A stretch of 64,000 nt of DNA from Coriaria nepalensis (lineage: Eukaryota; Streptophyta; Magnoliopsida; Cucurbitales; Coriariaceae). Each line of letters begins with the position of its first letter. The stretch's first letter is position 1. A program made the translations under genes and the position numbers. Below the pieces are notes generated by a model, which saw only the letters and a list, made by a program, of their open reading frames with translations, did no database searches and had not been told where the DNA came from. Shown here piece after piece: positions 1 to 9,939 of this stretch. The stretch is from the NCBI GenBank assembly GCA_027186245.1, contig CP114481.1:46283501-46347500 (forward strand), in the 5' to 3' direction.

Positions 1-22
1 AGCAAGTCGAACGCATTCTATT

Positions 23-74
23 TTTGCACTACAAACACAAGTTTTGTGCATAACTTGCAAATGATCAATGCAAG
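23..74. other. Cluster of overlapping short dyad symmetries in the monomer
   Basis: In the reference copy five inverted repeats overlap here: CACAA 36-40 with TTGTG 44-48 (3-base loop); CAAGTT 38-43 with AACTTG 52-57; TGCAC 25-29 with GTGCA 46-50; TTTGCA 23-28 with TGCAAA 56-61; CTTGCA 54-59 with TGCAAG 69-74. All are visible directly and recur in most monomers. Two common variants change only the loop of the first hairpin (cacaaGtt to cacaaCtt), leaving the arms intact. Short dyads that could form cruciforms or hairpins are a reported property of several centromeric satellites; formation here is inference. Confidence 0.7.
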
Positions 75-102
75 GAAAGTGTGCATTCGTTTAACCTTAA
101 AA

Positions 103-124
103 TCATTTCAATGAGTCATTTCAA
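103..124. repeat. Internal 13-bp-spaced direct repeat within the monomer
   Basis: TCATTTCAA occurs at 103-111 and again at 116-124, giving a 13-base step inside each monomer. The first unit is also a dyad, TCATT-tc-AATGA at 103-114. This is seen in nearly every copy. It suggests that part of the monomer arose by a short duplication before the 142-bp unit was amplified; that history is inference. Confidence 0.6.
112..118. promoter_or_regulatory. TGAGTCA, AP-1/GCN4-type bZIP consensus, once per monomer
   Basis: The heptamer TGAGTCA matches the known AP-1/Gcn4 (bZIP) recognition sequence TGA(G/C)TCA exactly. It sits at monomer positions 112-118 and is present in most of the roughly 450 copies, including those followed by 'gtcc' in place of 'tttc'. 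Some copies carry TGACTCA, the reverse complement (for example near 397, 2099 and 5366). It is lost in copies with gagttattt (those preceding A-type monomers), caatcagtc and caataagtc. Whether any factor binds is inference; a 7-base match inside a satellite can be chance that was then copied. Confidence 0.5.
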
Positions 125-1703
125 GTCAATATCTTCTTTCAAAGCAAGTCGAACGCATTCTATTTTTGCACTACAAACACAAGTTTTGTGCATAACTTGC
201 AAATGATCAATGCAAGGAAAGTGTGCATTCGTTTAAACTTAAAATCATTTCAATGAGTCATTTCAACTCAATATCTTCTTTCAAAGCAAGTCGAAGGCAT
301 TTTATTTTTGCACTACAAACACAAGTTTTGTGCATAACTTGCAAATGATCAATGCAAGGAAAGTGTCCATTCGTTTAACCTTAAAATCATTTCAATGACT
401 CATTTCGACTCAATATCTTCTTTCAAAGCAATTCGAACGAATTCTATTTTTTCACTACAAACACAACTTTTGTGCATAACTAAGTAAATCATCAATGCAA
501 GGAAAGTGTACATTCGTTTAACCTTAAAATCATTTCAATGAGTCATTTCAAGTCAATATCTTCTTTCAAAGCAAGTCGAACGCATTCTATTTTTGCACTA
601 CAAACACAAGTTTTGTGCATAACTTGCAAATGATCAATGCAAGGAAAGTGTGCATTCGTTTAACCTTAAAATCATTTCAATGAGTCATTTCAAGTCAATA
701 ACTTATTTCAAAGCAAGTCGAACGCATTCTATTTTTGCACTACAAACACAAGTTTTGTACATAACTTGCAAATGATCAATGCAAGGAAAGTGTGCATTCG
801 TTTAACCTTAAAATCATTTCAATGAGTCAGTCCAACTCAATAACTTATTTCAAAGCAAGTGGAAGAAATTCTATTTTTGCACTACAAACACAACTTTTGT
901 GCATAACTTGCAAATGATCATTGCAAGGAAAGTGTGCATTCGTTTAACTTAAAATCATTTCAATCAGTCATTTTAAGTCAATATCTTCTTTCAAAGCAAG
1001 TCGAAGGCATTCTATATTTTCACTACAAACACAAGTTTTCTGCATAACTTGCAAATGATCAATGCAAGGAAAGTGTGCATTTGTTTAACCTTAAAATCAT
1101 TTCAATGAGTCATTTCAAGTCAATATCTTCTTTCAAAGCAAGTCGAACGCATTCTATTTTTGCACTACAAACACAAGTTTTGTGTATAACTTGCAAATGA
1201 TCAATGCAAGGAAAGTGTGCATTCGTTTAAACTTAAAATCATTTCAATGAGTCATTTCAACTCAATATCTTCTTTCAAAGCAAGTCGGAGGCATTTTATT
1301 TTTGCACTACAAACACAAGTTTTGTGCATAACTTGCAAATGATCAATGCAAGGAAAGTGTGCATTCGTTTAATCTTAAAATCATTTCAATGAGTCATTTC
1401 AAGTCAATATCTTCTTTCAAAGCAAGTCGAACGCATTCGATTTTTGCACTACAAACACAAGTTTTGTGCATAACTTGCAAATGATCATTGCAAGGAAAGT
1501 GTGCATTCGTTTAACTTAAAATCATTTCAATGAGTCATTTCAAGTCAATATCTTCTTTCAAAGGAATTCGAACGAATTCTATTTTTTCACTACAAACACA
1601 AGTTTTGTGCATAACTTGCAAATGATAAATGCAAGGAAAGTGTGCATTCGTTTAACCTTAAAATCATTTCAATGAGTCATTTCAAGTCAATATCTTCTTT
1701 CAA

Positions 1704-2880
1704 AGCAAGTCGAACACATTCGATTTTTGCACTACAAACACAAGTTTTGTGCATAACTTGCAAATGATCATTGCAAGGAAAGTGTGCATTCGTTTAACTT
1801 AAAATCATTTCAATGAGTCATTTCAAGTCAATATCTTCTTTCAAAGCAATTCGAACGAATTCAATTTTTTCACTACAAACACAAGTTTTGTGCATAACTT
1901 GCAAATGATCAATGCAAGGAAAGTGTGCATTCGTTTAACCTTAAAATCATTTCAATGAGTCAGTCCAAGTCAATAACTTATTTCAAAGCAAGTCGAACAA
2001 ATTCTATTTTTGCACTACAAACACAAGTTTTGTGCATAACTTGCAAATGATCAACGCAAGGAAAGTGTCCATTCGTTTAACCTTAAAATCATTTCAATGA
2101 CTCATTTCAACTCAATATCTTCTTTCAAAGCAATTCGAACGAATTCAATTTTTTCACTACAAACACAAGTTTTGTGCATAACTTGCAAATGATCAATGCA
2201 AGGAAAGTGTGCATTCGTTTAACCTTAAAATCATTTCAATGAGTCATTTCAAGTCAATATCTTCTTTCAAAGCAAGTCGAACGAATTCTAGTTTTGCACT
2301 ACAGACACAACTTTTGTGCATAACTTGCAAATGATCAGTGCAAGGAAAGTGTCCATTCGTTTAACCTTAAAATCATTTCAATGAGTCATTTCAACTCAAT
2401 ATCTTCTTTCAAAGCAATTCGAACGAATTCTATTTTTTCACTACAAACACAACTTTTGTGCATAACTAAGCAAATCATCAATGCAACGAAAGTGTGCATT
2501 CGTTTAACCTTAAAATCATTTCAATGAGTCATTTCAAGTCAATATCTTCTTTCAAAGCAAGTCGAACGCATTCTATTTTTTCACTACAAACACAAGTTTT
2601 GTGCATAACTTGCAAATGATCAATGCAAGGAAAGTGTGCATTCGTTTAACATTAAAATCATTTCAATGAGTCATTTCAAGTCAATATCTTCTTTCAAAGC
2701 AAGTCGAACGCATTCTATTTTTGCACTACAAACACAAGTTTTGTGCATAACTTGCAAATCATCAATGCAAGGAAAGTGTGCATTCGTTTAAACTTAAAAT
2801 CATTTCAATGAGTCATTTCAACTCAATATCTTCTTTCAAAGGAAGTCGAACGCATTCTATTTTTGCACTACGAACACAAG
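1704..2880. repeat. Block duplicated 10.65 kb downstream (copy 1)
   Basis: Rare markers run in the same order as at 12353-13529: cgaacacattcg, atcaacgcaagg, atcagtgcaagg, a 143-bp monomer, ttaacattaa, and cactacgaac. Three of these (monomer start, atgatcagtg and cgaacacaag) give the same offset of 10,649 bp. One monomer near 2121-2180 differs in several linked bases from its partner near 12770-12830, which looks like a conversion patch. Confidence 0.75.
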
Positions 2881-4543
2881 TTTAGTGCATAACTTGCAAA
2901 TGATCAATGCAACGAAAATGTGCATTCGTTTAACCTTAAAATCATTTCAATGAGTCAGTCCAAGTCAATATCTTCTTTCAAAGCAAGTCGAACGCATTCT
3001 CTTTTTGCACTACAAACACAAGTTTTGTGCATAACTTGCCAATGATAAATGCAAGGAAAGTGTGCATTTGTTTAACCTTAAAATCATTTCAATGAGTCAG
3101 TCCAAGTCAATAACTTATTTCGAAGCAAGTCGAACGAATTCTATTTTTGCACTACAAACACAAGTTTTGTGCATAACTTGCAAATGATCAATGCAACGAA
3201 AATGTGCATTCGTTTAACCTTAAAATCATTTCAATGTGTCATTTCAAGTCAATATCTTCTTTCAAAGCAATTCGAACGAATTCTATTTTTTCACTACAAA
3301 CACAAGTTTTGTGCATTACTTGCAAATGATCAATGCAAGGAAAGTGTGCATTCGTTAAACCCTAAAATCATTTCAATGAGTCAGTCCAAGTCAATAACTT
3401 ATTTCGAAGCAAGTCGAACGAATTCTATTTTTGCACTACAAACACAAGTTTTGTGCATAACTTGCAAATGATCAATGCAAGGAAAGTGTCTGTTCGTTTA
3501 ACCTTAAAATCATTTCAATGAGTCATTTCAACTCAATATCTTCTTTTAAAGCAAGTCGAACGCATTCTATTTTTGCACTACAAACACAAGTTTTGTGCCT
3601 AACTTGCAAATGATCAATGCAAGGAAAGTGTGCATTCGTTTAACCTTAAAATCATTTCAATGAGTCAGTCCAACTCAATAACTTATTTCAAAGCAAGTGG
3701 AAGAAATTCAATTTTTGCACTACAAACACAAGCTTTGTGCATAACTTGCAAATGATCAATGCAAGGAAAGTGTGCATTCGTTTAACCTTAAAATCATTTC
3801 AATGAGTCATTTCAACTCAATATCTTCTTTCAAAGCAAGTCGAAGGCATTTTATTTTTGCACTACAAACACAAGTTTTGTGGATAACTTGCCAATGATCA
3901 ATGCAACGAAAGTGTGCATTCGTTTAACCTTAAAATCATTTCAATGAGTCAGTCCAACTCAATAACTTATTTCAAAGCAAGTGGAAGAAATTCTATTTTT
4001 GCACTACAAACACAAGTTTTGTGCATAACTTGCAAATGATCAATGCAAGGAAAGTGTCCATTCGTTTAACCTTAAAATCATTTCAATGAGTCATATCAAC
4101 TCAATATCTTCTTTCAAAGCAATTCGAGCGAATTCTATTTTTGCACTACAAACACAAGTTTTGTGCATAACTTGCAAATGATCAATGCAAGGAAAGTGTC
4201 CATTCGTTTAACCTTAAAATCATTTCAATGAGTCACTTCAACTCAATATCTTCTTCCAAAGCAATTCGAACGAATTCTATTTTTTCACTACAAACACAAG
4301 TTTTGTGCATAACTTGCAAATGATCAATGCAAGGAAAGTGTGCATTCGTTTAACCTTAAAATCATTTCAATAAGTCATTTCAAGTCAATAACTTATTTCA
4401 AAGCAAGTCGAACGCATTCTATTTTTGCGCTACAAACACAAGTTTTGTGCATAACTTGCAAATGATCAATGCAAGGAAAGTGTGCATTCGTTTAACCTTA
4501 AAATCATTTCAATGAGTCATTTCAAGTCAATATCTTCTTTCAA

Positions 4544-4686
4544 AGCAAGTCGAACGCATTCTATTTTTGCACTACAAACACAAGTTTAGTGCATAACTAA
4601 GCAAATCATCAATGCAAGGAAAGTGTACATTCGTTTAACCTTAAAATCATTTCAATGTGTCATTTCAAGTCAATATCTTCTTTCAA
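4544..4686. repeat. Chimeric 143-bp monomer (G-type left, D-type right)
   Basis: The left part reads gcattctatttttgcac with agtttagtgc, the G-variant haplotype. The right part has taagcaaatcatc at 4598, otherwise confined to monomers that begin caattcgaacgaattc. This is the only one of the 26 long monomers with this combination, so a breakpoint between about 4590 and 4598 is implied. Exchange or conversion inside a monomer is the simplest explanation. Confidence 0.6.
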
Positions 4687-4969
4687 AGCAAGTCGAACGC
4701 ATTCTATTTTTGCACTACAAACACAAGTTTTGTGCATAACTTGCAAATGATCAATGCAAGGAAAGTGTGCATTCGTTTAACCTTAAAATCATTTCAATGA
4801 GTCATTTCAAGTCAATATCTTCTTCCAAAGCAAGTCGAACGCATTCGATTTTTGCACTACAAACACAAGTTTTGTGCATAACTTGCAAATGATCATTGCA
4901 AGGAAAGTGTGCATTCGTTTAACTTAAAATCATTTCAATCAGTCATTTCAAGTCAATATCTTCTTTCAA

Positions 4970-7900
4970 AGCAAGTCGAAAGCATTCTATATTTTCACTA
5001 CAAACACAAGTTTTGTGCATAATTTGCAAATGATCAATGCAAGGAAAGTGTGCATTTGTTTAACCTTAAAATCATTTCAATGAGTCATTTCAAGTCAATA
5101 TCTTCTTTCAAAGCAAGTCGAACGCATTCTATTTTTGCACTACAAACACAAGTTTTGTGCATAACTTGCAAATGATCAATGCAAGGAAAGTGTGCATTCG
5201 TTTAAACTTAAAATCATTTCAATGAGTCATTTCAACTCAATATCTTCTTTCAAAGCAAGTCGAAGGCATTTTATTTTTGCACTACAAACACAAGTTTTGT
5301 GCATAACTTGCAAATGATCAATGCAAGGAAAGTGTCCATTCGTTTAACCTTAAAATCATTTCAATGACTCATTTCGACTCAATATCTTCTTTCAAAGCAA
5401 TTCGAACGAATTCTATTTTTTCACTACAAACACAACTTTTGTGCATAACTAAGCAAATCATCAATGCAAGGAAAGTGTACATTCGTTTAACCTTAAAATC
5501 ATTTCAATGTGTCATTTCAAGTCAATATCTTCTTTCAAAGCAAGTCGAACGCATTCTATTTTTGCACTACAAACACAAGTTTTGTGCATAACTTGCAAAT
5601 GATCAATGCAAGGAAAGTGTGCATTCGTTTAACCTTAAAATCATTTCAATGAGTCATTTCAAGTCAATAACTTATTTCAAAGCAAGTCGAACGCATTCTA
5701 TTTTTGCGCTACAAACACAAGTTTTGTGCATAACTTGCAAATGATCAATGCAAGGAAAGTGTGCATTCATTTAACCTTAAAATCATTTCAATGAGTCATT
5801 TCAAGTCAATATCTTCTTTCAAAGCAAGACGAACGAATTCTAGTTTTGCACTACAGACACAACTTTTGTGCATAACTTGCAAATGATCATTGCAAGGAAA
5901 GTGTGCATTCGTTTAACTTAAAATCATTTCAATCAGTCATTTTAAGTCAATATCTTCTTTCAAAGCAAGTCGAAGGCATTCTATATTTTCACTACAAACA
6001 CAAGTTTTCTGCATAACTTGCAAATGATCAATGCAAGGAAAGTGTGCATTTGTTTAACCTTAAAATCATTTCAATGAGTCATTTCAAGTCAATATCTTCT
6101 TTCAAAGCAAGTCGAACGCATTCTATTTTTGCACTACAAACACAAGTTTTGTGCATAACTTGCAAATGATCAATGCAAGGAAAGTGTGCATTCGTTTAAA
6201 CTTAAAATCTTTTCAATGAGTCATTTCAACTCAATATCTTCTTTCAAAGCAAGTCGAAGGCATTTTATTTTTGCACTACAAACACAAGTTTTGTGCATAA
6301 CTTGCAAATGATCAATGCAAGGAAAGTGTGCATTCGTTTAATCTTAAAATCATTTCAATGAGTCATTTCAAGTCAATATCTTCTTTCAAAGCAAGTCGAA
6401 CGCATTCGATTTTTGCACTACAAACACAAGTTTTGTGCATAACTTGCAAATGATCATTGCAAGGAAAGTGTGCATTCGTTTAACTTAAAATCATTTCAAT
6501 GAGTCATTTCAAGTCAATATCTTCTTTCAAAGGAATTCGAACGAATTCTATTTTTTCACTACAAACACAAGTTTTGTGCATAACTTGCAAATGATAAATG
6601 CAAGGAAAGTGTGCATTCGTTTAACCTTAAAATCATTTCAATGAGTCATTTCAAGTCAATAACTTATTTCAAAGCAAGTCGAACGCATTCTATTTTTGCG
6701 CTACAAACACAACTTTTGTGCATAACTTGCAAATGATCAATGCAAGGAAAGTGTGCATTCGTTTAACCTTAAAATCATTTCAATGAGTCATTTCAAGTCA
6801 ATATCTTCTTTCAAAGCAAGTCGAACGAATTCTAGTTTTGCACTACAGACACAACTTTTGTGCATAACTTGCAAATGATCAGTGCAAGGAAAGTGTCCAT
6901 TCGTTTAACGTTAAAATCATTTCAATGAGTCATTTCAACTCAATATCTTCTTTCAAAGCAATTCGAACGAATTCTATTTTTTCACTACAAACACAACTTT
7001 TGTGCATAACTAAGCAAATCATCAATGCAAGGAAAGTGTGCATTCGTTTAACCTTAAAATCATTTCAATGAGTCATTTCAAGTCAATATCTTCTTTCAAA
7101 GCAAGTCGAACGCATTCTATTTTTTCACTACAAACACAAGTTTTGTGCATAACTTGCAAATGATCAATGCAAGGAAAGTGTGCATTCGTTTAACATTAAA
7201 ATCATTTCAATGAGTCATTTCAAGTCAATATCTTCTTTCAAAGCAAGTCGAACGCATTCTATTTTTGCACTACAAACACATCTTTTGTGCATAACTTGCA
7301 AATGATCAATGCAAGGAAAGTGTGCATTTGTTTAAACTTAAAATCATTTCAATGACTCATTTCAACTCAATATCTTCTTTCAAAGCAAGTCGAAGGCATT
7401 TTATTTTTGCACTACAAACACAAGTTTTGTGCATAACTTGCAAATGATCAATGCAAGGAAAGTGTGCATTCGTTTAATCTTAAAATCATTTCAATGAGTC
7501 ATTTCAAGTCAATATCTTCTTTCAAAGCAAGTCGAACGCATTCTATTTTTGCACTACAAACACAAGTTTAGTGCATAACTTGCAAATGATCAATGCAAGG
7601 AAAGTGTGCATTCGTTTAACCTTAAAATCATTTCAATCAGTCATTTCAAGTCAATATCTTCTTTCAAAGCAAGTCGAACGCATTCTATTTTTGCACTACA
7701 AACACAAGTTTTGTGCATAACTTGCAAATGATCAATGCAAGGAAAGTGTGCATTCGTTTAACCATAAAATCATTTCAATGAGTCATTTCAAGTCAATAAC
7801 TTATTTCAAAGCAAGTCGAACGCATTCTATTTTTGCACTACAAACACAAGTTTTGTGCATAACTTGCAAATGATCAATGCAACGAAAATGTGCATTCGTT

Positions 7901-9939
7901 TAACCTTAAAATCATTTCAATGAGTCATTTCAAGTCAATATCTTCTTTCAAAGCCAGTCGAACGCATTCTCTTTTTGCACTACAAACACAAGTTTTGTGC
8001 ATAACTTGCCAATGATAAATGCAAGGAAAGTGTGCATTTGTTTAACCTTAAAATCTTTTCAATGAGTCAGTCCAAGTCAATAACTTATTTCGAAGCAAGT
8101 CGAACGAATTCTATTTTTGCACTACAAACACAAGTTTTGTGCATAACTTGCAAATGATCAATGCAACGAAAATGTGCATTCGTTTAACCTTAAAATCATT
8201 TCAATGAGTCATTTCAAGTCAATATCTTCTTTCAAAGCAATTCGAACGAATTCTATTTTTTCACTACAAACACAAGTTTTGTGCATTACTTGCAAATGAT
8301 CAATGCAAGGAAAGTGTGCATTCGTTTAACCTTAAAATCATTTCAATGAGTCAGTCCAAGTCAATAACTTATTTCGAAGCAAGTCGAACGAATTCTATTT
8401 TTGCACTACAAACACAAGTTTTGTGCATAACTTGCAAATGATCAATGCAAGGAAACTGTCTGTTCGTTTAACCTTAAAATCATTTCAATGAGTCATTTCA
8501 AGTCAATATCTTCTTTCAAAGCAAGTCGAACGCATTCTATTTTTGCACTACAAACACAAGTTTAGTGCATAACTTGCAAATGATCAATGCAAGGAAAGTG
8601 TGCATTCGTTTAACCTTAAAATCATTTCAATCAGTCATTTCAAGTCAATATCTTCTTTCAAAGGAAGTCGACCGCATTCTATTTTTGCACTACAAACACA
8701 AGTTTTGTGCATAACTTGCAAATGATCAATGCAAGGAAAGTGTGCATTCGTTTAACCTTAAAATCATTTCAATGAGTCATTTCAAGTCAATAACTTATTT
8801 CAAAGCAAGTCGAACGCATTCTATTTTTGCACTACAAACACAAGTTTTGTGCATAACTTGCAAATGATCAATGCAACGAAAATGTGCATTCGTTTAACCT
8901 TAAAATCATTTCAATGAGTCATTTCAAGTCAATATCTTCTTTCAAAGCAATTCGAACGAATTCTATTTTTTCACTACAAACACAAGTTTTGTGCATTACT
9001 TGCAAATGATCAATGCAAGGAAAGTGTGCATTCGTTTAACCTTAAAATCATTTCAATGAGTCAGTCTAAGTCAATAACTTATTTCGAAGCAAGTCGAACG
9101 AATTCTATTTTTGCACTACAAACACAAGTTTTGTGCATAACTTGCAAATGATCAATGCAAGGAAACTGTCTGTTCGTTTAACCTTAAAATCATTTCAATG
9201 AGTCATTTCAAGTCAATATCTTCTTTCAAAGCAAGTCGAACGCATTCTATTTTTGCACTTCAAACACAAGTTTAGTGCATAACTTGCAAATGATCAATGC
9301 AAGGAAAGTGTGCATTCGTTTAACCTTAAAATCATTTCAATCAGTCATTTCAAGTCAATATCTTCTTTCAAAGCAAGTCGAACGCATTCTCTTTTTGCAC
9401 TACAAACACAAGTTTTGTGCATAGCTTGCCAATGATCAATGCAAGGAAAGTGTGCATTTGTTTAACCTTAAAATCATTTCAATGAGTCAGTCCAAGTCAA
9501 TAAGTTATTTCGAAGCAAGTCGAACGATTTCTATTTTTGCACTACAAACACAAGTTTTGTGCATAACTTGCAAATTATCAATGCAACGAAAATGTGCATT
9601 CGTTTAACCTTAAAATCATTTCAATGAGTCAGTCCAACTCAATAACTTATTTCAAAGCAAGTGGAAGAAATTCTATTTTTGCACTACAAACACAAGTTTT
9701 GTGCATAACTTGCAAATGATCAATGCAAGGAAAGTGTCCATTCGTTTAACCTTAAAATCATTTCAATGAGTCATATCAACTCAATATCTTCTTTCAAAGC
9801 AATTCGAGCGAATTCTATTTTTGCACTACAAACACAAGTTTTGTGCATAACTTGCAAATGATCAATGCAAGGAAAGTGTGCATTCGTTTAACATTAAAAT
9901 CATTTCGATGAGTCATTTCAAGTCAATATCTTCTTTCAA
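4970..9939. repeat. 35-monomer super-repeat, second copy, rearranged
   Basis: This copy matches 1-4969 in patches at an offset of 4,969-4,970 bp. Other parts match at 4,544 bp (32 monomers), such as atgatcagtg at 2331 and 6875, so it has lost or gained a few monomers internally. It also contains a local 5-monomer (710-bp) repeat, with gtgcattact at 8281 and again at 8991 and gtctgttcg following each. The 143-bp monomers fall at 5450 and 7011. Only satellite is present. Confidence 0.7.

Larger units (their letters stand above)
1..142. repeat. Canonical satellite monomer (reference copy)
   Basis: This complete 142-bp copy is close to the majority base at most positions and is used as the numbering reference. 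Landmarks: T5 run at 21-25; symmetric block 23-74; BclI-type palindrome TGATCA at 62-67; GCATTC at 13-18 and again at 83-88; A4 run at 99-102; a 9-base word TCATTTCAA at 103-111 repeated at 116-124; TGAGTCA at 112-118. The start at 'agcaagtc' is arbitrary because the array is continuous, but it makes the window begin on a monomer boundary. Confidence 0.95.
1..4969. repeat. 35-monomer super-repeat, first copy
   Basis: Rare variants in this stretch reappear about 4,969-4,970 bp downstream. Examples are catttcgact at 401 and 5370, the caatcagtcattttaag junction at 961 and 5930, and gtgcattact at 3311 and 8281. Thirty-five times 142 is 4,970, so the two halves of the first 10 kb are a rearranged long-range duplication. 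Some intervals (about 700-890 and 1690-2950) do not match at this offset, showing later exchange. Monomers here are diverse: 141-bp forms with a missing C in gtttaactt near 938, 1509, 1797 and 4918, and 143-bp forms with taag at 481, 2467 and 4598. No gene is visible. Confidence 0.75.

Noticed and set aside
62..67. TGATCA as a regulatory site
   Set aside because: It is simply a conserved six-base palindrome that gives a restriction ladder (BclI type) at the monomer period; no function follows from it.
3169..3471. 100-codon open frame over about two monomers
   Set aside because: It starts at GTG inside the repeat, consists of the same peptide words as other frames through the monomer, and exists only because local mutations removed stops. 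No promoter, domain or codon bias separates it from the surrounding satellite.
5364..5591. 75-codon open frame
   Set aside because: Same explanation: a chance frame through two satellite monomers with no independent coding signal.
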